64,000 nt of DNA, from positions 39,144-103,143 of the forward strand of contig NZ_JENB01000022.1 of the NCBI RefSeq assembly GCF_000708715.2, written 5' to 3'. How positions within the stretch are numbered: position 1 is the first letter of the stretch; each line of letters opens with the position of its first letter. Below the pieces are notes generated by a model. That model made no database searches and was not told the DNA's origin. It saw only the letters and a list, made by a program, of their open reading frames with translations. Of this stretch, positions 1 through 7,455 are shown piece after piece. Made by a program: the position numbers and the translations under genes. The stretch comes from Pseudomonas putida W15Oct28. GTDB lineage: Bacteria > Pseudomonadota > Gammaproteobacteria > Pseudomonadales > Pseudomonadaceae.

Positions 1-27
1 GGAGATGTTGATGTCGGCCAAGTCCGG

Positions 28-432
28 ATGGAGCCGATAACGCACGAGGCCCTCACTGCTAGCCTGGAGTGGTCGGAAAGTCGGTGTCTGTTCCCTTGGG
101 AGGAGATTGTCGACTGGAAAGATAGCGATCCCAAAGGGTTCGATCTTGCCATCTGGTTCGGTAGCGAGCTCTGCGGTCTTTGCTACGCAAGTCCTAGAAA
201 GAGCCGCTTGTGCATCAAGGTCATACTGCTCCAAGGTAGTCCCTGCCCGTCGCATCCACTTAGGGGAGAGATCGCAGGTTTGGCGCTTACATCGATAGAT
301 TTCTATGCTCGTATGTTGGGCTGCCAGGAGATTGAGATACAAGACCCTCTGGAGGGCGCCTGGTCAGTGTATGAAGCGCTTGGCTTCACTTGGAGCGCTG
401 AAGGTCGGCTTGTGATCGTGGTTGATCCCTAA
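28..432 (+). CDS. GNAT-like N-acetyltransferase, start uncertain
   Basis: The product is 134 residues from the ATG at 28. The reading frame stays open back to base 1 and no Shine-Dalgarno sequence precedes this ATG, so the true start may lie outside the window. The C-terminal half has the look of a GNAT acetyltransferase: a helix in which an aromatic-rich stretch (IDFYARMLGC) is followed by a beta strand, then VYEALGF near residue 112, which matches the usual 'YE-x-xGF' end of that fold. The acetyl-CoA loop (Q/R-x-x-G-x-G/A) is not clear; LRGEIAGLAL near residue 80 is the best candidate. The substrate cannot be predicted. The next small gene follows after 40 bases and may be co-transcribed. 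Base composition is less GC-rich than in the core genes downstream. Confidence 0.6.
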   Translation: MEPITHEALTASLEWSESRCLFPWEEIVDWKDSDPKGFDLAIWFGSELCGLCYASPRKSRLCIKVILLQGSPCPSHPLRGEIAGLALTSIDFYARMLGCQEIEIQDPLEGAWSVYEALGFTWSAEGRLVIVVDP

Positions 433-472
433 TAACATCGATAGCGTGTCGATCAAGCTTTTGGAGGTCACA

Positions 473-643
473 ATGCGTTCCAAAACGAGACAGGTAGAGT
501 TGCTTGCGATTGCGAGATTTGAGGCTGAAGCAAGGCGTCTTGCTGGTCGAATCTCCAGCAACCAGCTGCGCTTCCTGCAGGTCGCAAAGGCGAAGGGGGC
601 TGACTTTGAGCCCGCAGGCCCTCTGGCAGGCACTCCATCCTGA
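473..643 (+). CDS. small hypothetical protein (56 aa)
   Basis: I do not recognise this family. The ATG at 473 has a good Shine-Dalgarno sequence (GGAGGT at 463-468), so I prefer it to the in-frame ATG at 422, which lies inside the end of the previous gene. The product is basic, with a predicted helical core (RQVELLAIARFEAEARRLAGRISSNQ) rich in Arg and Ala and a Pro/Gly-rich tail. No membrane segment or signal peptide is seen. It is followed by a clear intrinsic terminator at 700-722, so it is the last gene of a unit that probably includes the acetyltransferase-like gene. A small basic helical partner beside an acetyltransferase can suggest a toxin-antitoxin pair, but here the order and sequence give no real support for that. 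Confidence 0.5.
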   Translation: MRSKTRQVELLAIARFEAEARRLAGRISSNQLRFLQVAKAKGADFEPAGPLAGTPS

Positions 644-699
644 GCGAAAGCTCGTCAGGCTCTGGTGCAAGCCTCTACCGCGTATTCATATTGGTTGAG

Positions 700-723
700 A
701 ACCGGCCTATTGGCCGGTTTTTT
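700..723 (+). terminator. intrinsic terminator
   Basis: The stem AACCGGCC / GGCCGGTT closes a TATT loop and is followed by a run of T residues. It ends the acetyltransferase-small protein unit before the hydrolase gene. Confidence 0.85.
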
Positions 724-829
724 GTTTGGCTCCGGGAACGAGTTTGTAGCTTTTGTGACATGACTGCGCTTGATTGAATAAACAGACTTGAAGCTTTCAG
801 TGTTCCCCGCTTTCCTCATGAGTAATGCA

Positions 830-1474
830 ATGACCCAAGCCCCACCTGCACTCATCCGCGAAACCTTCCCCGTAGGCCCCTTGCAGTGCAACTGCACGCT
901 GATCGGCGACCCGCTGACCAAGAAAGCCATCGTCGTCGACCCGGGCGGTGACCCGGAGAAGATCCTCGCGCGCCTGCAGGCCCACGGCCTGACGCTGGTC
1001 AGCATCATCCACACCCACGCGCACTTCGACCACTTCCTCGCCTCGGGCAAGCTCAAGGCGCTGACCGGCGCCACCCTGCACCTGCACAAGGACGATCAGG
1101 TACTGTGGGACAACCTGGAAATGCAGTGCCAGATGTTCGGCGTTCCCTATACCCCGGTACCGGCACCCGATCGCTGGTTGGGCGATGACGAAGAACTGGC
1201 CTGTGGCTGCGGCGTGGCCCTGCATACGCCTGGCCATACTCCGGGTTCGATGAGCTTCTGGTTCGCCGACGCCAAACTGCTGATCGCCGGCGACACCCTG
1301 TTCCGCCGTGGCATTGGCCGCACTGATTTGTGGGGGGGTGACCAGCGGGCTATCGTGCGTTCCATCAAGGAACGGCTGTACCGGCTGGACGAAGAGGCCA
1401 TCGTGGTGACCGGCCACGGGCCCGATACCCGCCTGGGTGACGAGATGCGTGAAAACCCCTTCGTGCGTGCCTGA
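830..1474 (+). CDS. MBL-fold metallo-hydrolase (glyoxalase II-like)
   Basis: A 214-residue metallo-beta-lactamase-fold hydrolase of the glyoxalase II-like group. The metal-binding signature T-H63-x-H65-x-D67-H68 is complete. Further ligands appear in HTPGHTPGS (residues near 136), IAGDTLF near 157 and TGHGPDT near 198. Length fits the short YcbL-type proteins, which lack the C-terminal substrate domain of true glyoxalase II, so a thioester or other hydrolase activity in the cytoplasm is likely but the substrate is unknown. Start codons at 788, 818 and 830 are in frame; 830 gives the N-terminus MTQAPPALIRETF typical of the family, though 818 cannot be excluded. It is a single gene between a terminator and the OmpA lipoprotein gene. 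Confidence 0.85.
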   Translation: MTQAPPALIRETFPVGPLQCNCTLIGDPLTKKAIVVDPGGDPEKILARLQAHGLTLVSIIHTHAHFDHFLASGKLKALTGATLHLHKDDQVLWDNLEMQCQMFGVPYTPVPAPDRWLGDDEELACGCGVALHTPGHTPGSMSFWFADAKLLIAGDTLFRRGIGRTDLWGGDQRAIVRSIKERLYRLDEEAIVVTGHGPDTRLGDEMRENPFVRA

Positions 1475-1583
1475 GGGCACATGAAGGCACTTTCATTGAA
1501 TTTTTCATTGCCGATGCAATCCAAGGCTGGCATAGATCCCTTCGTGATCTGCCGCATTTATGAATTTCAGTAGGAGCTTGTCC

Positions 1584-2306
1584 ATGTTCACCATGCGTCG
1601 TCTGATTATCGTCGCAACTGCCGCTGCACTGATGACCGGCTGTGCCGGCCAGAACCCTTATGACAACCAGGGTCAGGCGCAGGGCTCCACGGGGATGAGC
1701 AAGACCGCCAAGTACGGCGGCCTGGGCGCGCTGGCTGGCGCCATCGCCGGTGCTGCCATCGACCACAACAACCGTGGCAAGGGTGCACTGATCGGCGCCG
1801 CAGCCGTGGGTGCTGCTGCAGCCGGTTATGGCTACTACGCCGACAAGCAAGAAGCCGAACTGCGCGCCCAGATGGCCAACACCGGCGTGGAAGTGCAGCG
1901 CCAGGGCGACCAGATCAAACTGATCATGCCGGGCAACATCACCTTTGCCACCGACTCTGCCAACATCGCCCCAAGCTTCTACTCGCCGCTGAACAACCTG
2001 GCAGGCTCGTTCAAGCAGTTCAACCAGAACACCATCGAAGTGGTCGGCTTCACCGACAGCACCGGCAGCCGCCAGCACAACATGGACCTGTCCCAGCGCC
2101 GCGCGCAGGCGGTCAGCACATACCTGACCTCGCAGGGTGTGGATGCTTCGCGTATCTCGGTGCGTGGCATGGGCCCGGACCAGCCGATCGCCAGCAACGC
2201 CGACGCCAATGGCCGTGCGCAGAACCGCCGGGTGGAAGTGAACCTGAAGCCGATTCCGGGCCAGCAGTATGACCAGCAACAAGGCCAGGTTCAGCAGTAT
2301 CCCTGA
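1584..2306 (+). CDS. OmpA-family outer-membrane lipoprotein
   Basis: A 240-residue lipoprotein. The start at 1584 has a Shine-Dalgarno sequence (TAGGAGC at 1569-1575). The N-terminus MFTMRRLIIVATAAALMTGC is a lipoprotein signal peptide with lipobox LMTG-Cys. A glycine-zipper region follows (GGLGALAGAIAGAAID and GALIGAAAVGAAAAG, residues about 50-90), which probably packs in or across a membrane. The C-terminal 120 residues are an OmpA/MotB peptidoglycan-binding domain: ITFATDSANI, VVGFTDSTGS, LSQRRAQAV and NRRVEV are all present, including the Asp and Arg that bind diaminopimelate. This matches YiaD-type proteins, which tether the outer membrane to the cell wall. It is monocistronic and ends at a REP element. 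Confidence 0.9.
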   Translation: MFTMRRLIIVATAAALMTGCAGQNPYDNQGQAQGSTGMSKTAKYGGLGALAGAIAGAAIDHNNRGKGALIGAAAVGAAAAGYGYYADKQEAELRAQMANTGVEVQRQGDQIKLIMPGNITFATDSANIAPSFYSPLNNLAGSFKQFNQNTIEVVGFTDSTGSRQHNMDLSQRRAQAVSTYLTSQGVDASRISVRGMGPDQPIASNADANGRAQNRRVEVNLKPIPGQQYDQQQGQVQQYP

Positions 2307-2313
2307 TTGATCC

Positions 2314-2421
2314 CCGGGGCCGCTTTGCGGCCCTATCGCGACACAAGGCCGCTCCCACAGGAACTACGCGATCCCTGTAGGAGCGGCCTTGTGCCGCGAA
2401 TGGGCTGCAAAGCAGCCCCAG
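2314..2421. repeat. REP pair, type 1
   Basis: Two inverted putida-type REP copies lie between the OmpA-lipoprotein and pta genes, which converge here. The recognisable core is GCCGCTxTGCGGCCC-TATCGCGACACAAGGCCGCTCCCAC, with the second copy reading the other way and starting GTAGGAGCGGCCTTGTG. The pair can fold into a long stem and may act as a transcript-end stabiliser or terminator. Confidence 0.85.
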
Positions 2422-2424
2422 CTA

Positions 2425-4512
2425 TCAGCGCACCACGCTGGCCTGAATTGCCGTCAGGGCAATGGTATGCACGATATCGTCAACCTGAGCCCCGCGCGGC
2501 AAGTCGTTCACCGGCTTGCGCAACCCCTGCAGCATCGGCCCCAGGCTGACCCCGTCGGCACTGCGTTGCACCGCTTTGTGTGTGGTGTTGCCGGTATTCA
2601 GGTCAGGGAACACGAACACCGTGGCACGCCCGGCCACCGGGCTATCCGGCGCCAGCTCCCGTGCAATTGCCGGGTTGGCCGCCGCGTCATACTGCAGCGG
2701 CCCATCGATCAGCAGCGCCTGCGCGGCACTCTGTGCCAGGCGGGTTGCTTCGCGCACTTTCCCGACTTCTTCATCACTGGCCGAATCGCTTGAATAACTG
2801 ATCATCGCCACCCGCGGCGCTATGCCGAAGGCCTGCGCCGATTCAGCACTCTGTCGGGCGATCTCGGCCAGTTCGGTAGCGCTCGGGTGGGGGTTCATCA
2901 CGCAGTCGCCGTACACCAGCACTTGCTCGGGGAACAGCATGAAGAACACTGACGACACCAGGCTGGAGCCCGGTGCGGTCTTGATCAACTGCAGGGCTGG
3001 GCGGATGGTGTTGGCGGTGGAGTGCACCAGGCCCGATACCAGGCCGTCCACTTCGTCCAGGGCCAGCATCATGGTACCGATCACCACCGGGTCTTCCAGT
3101 TGCTGCTCGGCCATCGGTGCGTTGAGGTTCTTGCTCTTGCGCAGCGCCACCATCGGCTCCACGTAGCGCCCGCGAATCAGCTCGGGGTCGAGGACTTCCA
3201 GGCCAGGCGGCAGGGTAATGCCTTGGGCGCGGGCCACGGCCTCGACATCTTCGGGCTTGGCCAGCAACACGCAGCGGGCGATGCCGCGCGCCTGGCAGAT
3301 GGCTGCGGCCTGCACCAGCAGCGGCTCGGCACCTTCTGGCAGGACGATGCGCTTGTTGGCCTGCTGGGCCCGCTGGATCAGCTGGTAGCGGAACACCGCT
3401 GGCGACAGGCGCATCTCGCGCGGGGTACCGCAGCGTTGGTGCAGCCAGGCCGCGTCGAGGTGGCTGGCGACGAAATCGGTGATGAACTCGGCGCGCTCGC
3501 GGTCGTCGACCGGGATTTCGCGGTTCAGCGAATTGAGCTGGTTGGCGGTGTCGTACGAGCCGGTGCTGACCGACAGGATCGGCAGGCCGGCCTGCAGCGC
3601 GCCGCGGCACAGGCCGAGGATGCGCGCGTCGGGCTTGCTGTCGCTGGTCAGCAGCAGCCCGGCCAGCGGCACGCCATTGATTGCCGCCAGGCTGACGGCA
3701 AGGATGATGTCGTCGCGATCGCCCGGGGTGACCACCAGGGTACCCGACGTCAGCAGCGGCACCGTGTTGGCCACGGTGCGTGCGCAGATGATGATCTTGC
3801 TCATGCGCCGCTGCTCGTAGTCGCCGGCGTTGAGCACCTGGGCACCGAGCAGGTCGGCCACGTCGCGGGTGCGCGGGGCGTTCAGCTCAGGCTGGTAGGG
3901 GATGCAGCCGAGCAGGCGGAAGTCATTGCCGCGCAGCAGGGGCGAGTGCTCGCGCAGGCGGGTGGCGAAGTCTGCCATGCTTTCGTCGGTGCGCACCTTG
4001 TTGAGGATGACCCCGAGCACCTTCGGGTCGCGTGGGCCGCCGAACAGCTGGGCCTGCAGTTCGACCCGGCCAGACAATTCGCTGAGCACTTCGTTTTCCG
4101 GGGCGGACACCAGGATCACCTCGGCATCCAGGCTCTTGGCCAGGTGCAGGTTGACCCGCGCCGCATAGCTGGCGTGGCGCGTGGGCACCATGCCCTCGAC
4201 CACCACCACGTCATTGCCGACGCAGGCTTGCTGGTAAAGGCGGATGATTTCTTCGAGCAACTCGTCCAGCTGGCCGTCGCCGAGCATGCGCTCGACCTGG
4301 CCCAGGCTCAGTGGCACCGGGGGAGTTATACCGTGGGTGCGGGCCACCAGTTCGGTAGAGCGCTCGGGGCCAGTGTCACCCGGGTGGGGCTGGGCGATCG
4401 GCTTGAAGAAACCGACCTTCAGGCCAGCGCGCTCCAAGGTGCGCACCAGGCCCAGGCTGATGGAGGTCAGGCCGACACCGAAGTCGGTCGGCGCAATGAA
4501 AAATGTCTGCAT
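2425..4512 (-). CDS. pta: phosphate acetyltransferase
   Basis: A 695-residue phosphate acetyltransferase, which interconverts acetyl-CoA and acetyl phosphate in the cytoplasm. The start at 4512 gives MQTFFIAPTDFGVGLTSIS, the usual N-terminus; the frame runs further upstream, but that part overlaps the preceding gene and is unlike the family. The order is an N-terminal P-loop/BioD-like domain (to about residue 220), a middle DRTGG domain (about 225-345; GDRDDIILAVSLA is visible) and a C-terminal PTA catalytic domain (about 375-695; RIVLPEGAEPL, VSGLVHSTANTIRPALQLI, FVFPDLNTGNTTHKAVQR, GPMLQGLRKPVNDLPRGA). This is the long three-domain form usual in gamma-proteobacteria. No ackA is in the window. 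The DUF3565 gene ends 31 bases upstream, so they may share a transcript. Confidence 0.97.
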   Translation of the reverse strand: MQTFFIAPTDFGVGLTSISLGLVRTLERAGLKVGFFKPIAQPHPGDTGPERSTELVARTHGITPPVPLSLGQVERMLGDGQLDELLEEIIRLYQQACVGNDVVVVEGMVPTRHASYAARVNLHLAKSLDAEVILVSAPENEVLSELSGRVELQAQLFGGPRDPKVLGVILNKVRTDESMADFATRLREHSPLLRGNDFRLLGCIPYQPELNAPRTRDVADLLGAQVLNAGDYEQRRMSKIIICARTVANTVPLLTSGTLVVTPGDRDDIILAVSLAAINGVPLAGLLLTSDSKPDARILGLCRGALQAGLPILSVSTGSYDTANQLNSLNREIPVDDRERAEFITDFVASHLDAAWLHQRCGTPREMRLSPAVFRYQLIQRAQQANKRIVLPEGAEPLLVQAAAICQARGIARCVLLAKPEDVEAVARAQGITLPPGLEVLDPELIRGRYVEPMVALRKSKNLNAPMAEQQLEDPVVIGTMMLALDEVDGLVSGLVHSTANTIRPALQLIKTAPGSSLVSSVFFMLFPEQVLVYGDCVMNPHPSATELAEIARQSAESAQAFGIAPRVAMISYSSDSASDEEVGKVREATRLAQSAAQALLIDGPLQYDAAANPAIARELAPDSPVAGRATVFVFPDLNTGNTTHKAVQRSADGVSLGPMLQGLRKPVNDLPRGAQVDDIVHTIALTAIQASVVR

Positions 4513-4543
4513 GCGTGCTTCTCGAAATAAGCGGTGCAAGAAA

Positions 4544-4846
4544 TTAGCGGCCAAGGGTAGCGCCATCGGCCCCTTGTGCGCACCAGCCGCAAGCAAAAGC
4601 CTGGCCGATGCGCTGCGCGCGTTGTGCCGGGTCCAGCACCCAGGGGCGTGACTGCCACGGCGGTTGGTGGCGCAGGTGCTGGGTATGGCCGCAAGAAAGT
4701 TCGGCCACCCAGTGGCCTTCTTCGTCCTGGTGAAAGCCGGTGATCCGACTGATGGGCCGTTGCTTGTCCGCAGTGCGTTCGCAATCGGACGATGGCTTGG
4801 TTACACTTGTCCGCTCTACATACTTTTGCAAAAGGTCTTGCCCCAT
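4544..4846 (-). CDS. DUF3565 domain protein
   Basis: The product is about 100 residues and carries the DUF3565 signature ITGFHQDEEGHWVAELSCGH followed by TQH-LRHQPPWQ-RPWVLDP and ending with a CGWC motif. The conserved Cys and His residues (SCGHTQHLRH and CGWC) suggest a small metal-binding protein, but no function is established that I know of. The start is uncertain: the ATG at 4846 overlaps the divergent slyD start codon by two bases, and a downstream TTG or GTG start would leave room for promoters. It lies just upstream of pta on the same strand. Confidence 0.75.
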   Translation of the reverse strand: MGQDLLQKYVERTSVTKPSSDCERTADKQRPISRITGFHQDEEGHWVAELSCGHTQHLRHQPPWQSRPWVLDPAQRAQRIGQAFACGWCAQGADGATLGR

Positions 4847-5330
4847 GCTGATCGCCGCCAACAAGGCTGTCTCCATCGACTATACCCTGACCAACGACGC
4901 CGGGGAGACCATCGACAGCTCCGCCGGTGGCGCGCCGCTGGTCTACCTGCACGGTGCCGGCAACATCATCCCGGGCCTGGAAAAAGCCCTGGAAGGCAAA
5001 CAGGCCGGTGACGAGCTGAACGTTTCCATCGAGCCGGAAGACGCCTACGGCGAATACCTGGCCGAGCTGGTCAGCACCCTGAACCGCAGCCTGTTCGAAG
5101 GCGTCGACGAGCTGGAAGTGGGCATGCAGTTCCACGCTTCGGCACCGGACGGCCAGATGCAGATCGTCACCATCCGTGACCTCGACGGCGACGACGTCAC
5201 CGTTGACGGCAACCACCCGCTGGCCGGCCAGCGCCTGACCTTCCAGGTCAAGGTTGTCGACGTGCGTGACGCCAGCGAAGAAGAAATCGCTCACCGTCAC
5301 ATCCACGGTGAAGGTGGCCATCACCACTGA
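4845..5330 (+). CDS. slyD: FKBP-type peptidyl-prolyl isomerase SlyD
   Basis: A 161-residue cytoplasmic peptidyl-prolyl cis-trans isomerase and chaperone. The start at 4845 gives MLIAANKAVSIDYTLTNDAG, the canonical N-terminus. The FKBP half contains YLHGAGNIIPGLEKALEGK, and the inserted chaperone (IF) domain runs from about 70 to 125 (PEDAYGEYLAELV to VDGNHPLAG). The tail is short and His-rich (AHRHIHGEGGHHH), a reduced form of the metal-binding tail of E. coli SlyD, so nickel or zinc binding is plausible but weaker. The gene is followed within 30 bases by the large hairpin at 5359-5422. Its start codon abuts the divergent DUF3565 start, so the promoter must lie inside that gene. Confidence 0.93.
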   Translation: MLIAANKAVSIDYTLTNDAGETIDSSAGGAPLVYLHGAGNIIPGLEKALEGKQAGDELNVSIEPEDAYGEYLAELVSTLNRSLFEGVDELEVGMQFHASAPDGQMQIVTIRDLDGDDVTVDGNHPLAGQRLTFQVKVVDVRDASEEEIAHRHIHGEGGHHH

Positions 5331-5358
5331 TTTTCTGCGCTAAGCTCAGAAAGTCGCC

Positions 5359-5422
5359 AGGCGCTCGGGCAAGCCGATTTGCCTTCCTACGGGAGGTGAA
5401 CGGTTTGGACGGGCGCCTTTTT
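5359..5422 (+). ncRNA. long structured hairpin with U-tail downstream of slyD
   Basis: Three stacked helices can be read directly: AGGCGCTCG (5359-5367) with CGGGCGCCT (5410-5418), AAGCCG (5371-5376) with CGGTTT (5401-5406), and CTTCC (5383-5387) with GGAGG (5392-5396) around a stable UACG tetraloop. The 3' arm runs into five T residues (5418-5422). It is at least an intrinsic terminator for slyD. Its length and internal loops are more than a terminator needs, so a processed small RNA or a leader element for the glutathione peroxidase gene is possible. Confidence 0.6.
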
Positions 5423-5475
5423 AGTGGGCGGAATTCGCCTGCGCGGCAACCGGGAATCTGAGAGGGGATTTCATC

Positions 5476-5958
5476 ATGAGTGCATTTCACGACCTGAAAC
5501 TGGACGCGCTGAACGGCGGGGAGCTGCCGCTCGCACCGTTCAAGGGCCAAGTGGTGCTGGTGGTCAACGTTGCCTCCAAATGTGGTCTCACGCCGCAATA
5601 CAAGGCCCTGGAAAACCTCTACCAGGTTTACAAGGACAAGGGCTTCAACGTGCTTGGCCTGCCGTGCAACCAGTTTGCCGGCCAGGAGCCGGGCAGTGAA
5701 AAGGAAATCCAGGACTTCTGCAGCCTCAACTACGGGGTGAGCTTCCCGCTGGGCGGCAAGCTGGAAGTCAACGGGCCGCAACGCCATTCGTTGTACCGGC
5801 TGCTGGCGGGCGAGGGGGCCGAGTTTCCTGGTGACATCAGCTGGAACTTCGAGAAGTTCCTGGTGGGCAAGGATGGGCGGGTGCTGGCCCGTTTCTCGCC
5901 GCGCACGGCGCCGGATGACCCTGCGGTGGTGCAGGCCATCGAGAAAGCGCTGGTCTGA
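5476..5958 (+). CDS. glutathione peroxidase (thioredoxin-type)
   Basis: A 160-residue GPx-family peroxidase that reduces hydroperoxides in the cytoplasm. The catalytic motif VNVASKC36GLTPQY uses cysteine, not selenocysteine. The other catalytic-site blocks are present: LPCNQFAGQEPG (Gln and Asn of the tetrad) and WNFEKFLVGKDG (Trp and Asn). The Cys in LPCNQF is in the position of the resolving Cys of thioredoxin-dependent enzymes, which fits the BtuE-like bacterial group. The start at 5476 is preceded by GAGAGGGGAT. It is a single gene between the slyD hairpin and a REP pair. Confidence 0.92.
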   Translation: MSAFHDLKLDALNGGELPLAPFKGQVVLVVNVASKCGLTPQYKALENLYQVYKDKGFNVLGLPCNQFAGQEPGSEKEIQDFCSLNYGVSFPLGGKLEVNGPQRHSLYRLLAGEGAEFPGDISWNFEKFLVGKDGRVLARFSPRTAPDDPAVVQAIEKALV

Positions 5959-5972
5959 AAGTCTTGCGCGGT

Positions 5973-6090
5973 CCCTGTAGGAGCGGCCTTGTGTCGCGAT
6001 CGCGCCGCAGAGCGGCCCCCGGATATCAGCGTTGCCGCAAGTATCGAGGGGCTGCTTTGCAGCCCATTCGCGGCACAAGGCCGCTCCTAC
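5973..6090. repeat. REP pair, type 1
   Basis: Two inverted type 1 REP copies: the left starts GTAGGAGCGGCCTTGTGTCGCGA and the right ends GGCACAAGGCCGCTCCTAC. They lie between the convergent glutathione peroxidase and glycosyltransferase genes. The right arm overlaps the glycosyltransferase stop codon (6087-6089). Confidence 0.85.
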
Positions 6091-7277
6091 ACAGATCGCG
6101 TAGCACCCAGCCGCGAAGCGGGTGAGGCCGCAACCTGCCCCCGAGCTGCATGCAGATACCCCTCAAACTGCTCGACAATCGCCGGCCAGCCCTGGCGGCT
6201 GGCATGCTGCCGCGCATTCAGGCGCACCCGGCGCAAGGTTTCCTCTTCCTCCAGCAGCCAGCAAGCCGCATCGACAAACGCCGCCTGGTCCCCCGGCATG
6301 GCCAGCGCACCACTGTGGCCATGGCGAATATGCTGCGCAGCCGCCGCCTCGTCATAGGCAACCACCGCCAACCCCGAAGCCATCGCTTCGAGCACCACAT
6401 TGCCAAAGGTTTCGGTCAGGCTCGGGAACAGGAACAGGTCACCGCTGGCGTAGTGCTCGGCCAGCACCTCGCCGCGTTGGGCGCCGCAGAACATGGCATC
6501 CGGCATCTGCTGTTGGAGGGCGGCGCGCTGCGGGCCGTCACCCACCATGATCAGGCGCAGGCGCTTCTGTGGATAAGTCGTCTGCAGTGCCTCAAGGCAA
6601 GGCCGCAGCAAGCCAAGGTTCTTTTCCACCGCCAGCCGCCCGACATGCAGCACGGCGAGATCGTCCGGGCCGAGCCCCCAGCTTTCGCGCAACGCCTGGC
6701 TGCGTCGGGCCGGGTTGAACAGGCAGGCATCGACACCACGGGCCAGCAGTTCCAGGCGCTCGAAACCACGGCGTTCAAGCTCCAGGCGCTGGCTGACACT
6801 GGGCACCAGGGTGATCGCCGTGCGCCGATGGAACCAGCGCAGGTAGTGGGTGAGCAGGCGGGCCAGCAAACCCAGGCCGTACTGGCCGGAGTACTGCGGG
6901 AAATTGGTGTGAAAGCCGCTGACGACCGCAATTCCAAGGCGCCTGGCCGCGCGCAGTGCGCTGAGCCCCAGCGGCCCCTCGGTGGCGATGTACAGCACGT
7001 CCGGGCGCTGCCGCCGCCAGCGGCGCAACAACTTGTGCATCGACACCTCGCCCCACTGCAAACCGGGGTAGCCAGGCAGCGCCCAGCCACGGCACAGCAT
7101 CAGGTGCGGGTCGTTGTGCACTGGCGTTTCGCCGGCCTGGCGCGGGCGCACTACCTCGACCTCATGGCCGCGCTCACGCAGGCCTTCGCTCAGGCGGCCA
7201 AGGGTGTTGGCCACGCCGTTGATCTCGGGTGGGAAGGTTTCGCTGACCAGGGTAATGCGTAGGGCAGGTGTATTCAT
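6087..7277 (-). CDS. glycosyltransferase family 4/1 protein
   Basis: A 396-residue GT-B glycosyltransferase. The start at 7277 gives MNTPALRITLVSETFPPEINGVANTL, the family's normal N-terminus; the frame stays open another 38 codons upstream without similarity. The N-terminal acceptor domain has GFHTNFPQYSGQYG. The C-terminal nucleotide-sugar domain has LHVGRLAVEKNLG, LIMVGDGPQRAAL and the E-x7-E motif in SLTETFGNVVLEAMASGLAVVAYD. This matches the mannosyltransferase MgtA/PimB-like group, often linked to membrane glycolipids or envelope glycans, though the donor and acceptor cannot be told from sequence. It is monocistronic. The stop codon TAG is part of the adjacent REP sequence. Confidence 0.88.
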   Translation of the reverse strand: MNTPALRITLVSETFPPEINGVANTLGRLSEGLRERGHEVEVVRPRQAGETPVHNDPHLMLCRGWALPGYPGLQWGEVSMHKLLRRWRRQRPDVLYIATEGPLGLSALRAARRLGIAVVSGFHTNFPQYSGQYGLGLLARLLTHYLRWFHRRTAITLVPSVSQRLELERRGFERLELLARGVDACLFNPARRSQALRESWGLGPDDLAVLHVGRLAVEKNLGLLRPCLEALQTTYPQKRLRLIMVGDGPQRAALQQQMPDAMFCGAQRGEVLAEHYASGDLFLFPSLTETFGNVVLEAMASGLAVVAYDEAAAAQHIRHGHSGALAMPGDQAAFVDAACWLLEEEETLRRVRLNARQHASRQGWPAIVEQFEGYLHAARGQVAASPASRLGATRSV

Positions 7278-7455
7278 GACAAAAAGTTTCCGCCTGCTGG
7301 GTTGCGCCAATGTGACCTCGATGTGACGGGCAGATGACGCCTGACCGCTGACGCTTTTGCCTTCATGAATATTTCGTTGCGCGGTGCTCAAGAAGGTGCA
7401 ACCGGCAGCCGATGAAGATGCATTCGACTAGGTGATGCGCTCCAGGAGTGCGGTG

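Noticed and set aside
2314..2421. REP pairs as tRNA-like or small RNA genes
   Set aside because: The same inverted pairs recur nine times at gene ends, and no tRNA features such as an anticodon arm or CCA end are present.
3022..4530. A 502-codon open frame on the plus strand opposite pta
   Set aside because: pta on the minus strand has complete motifs; the opposite frame is His/Gln/Gly-rich shadow sequence.
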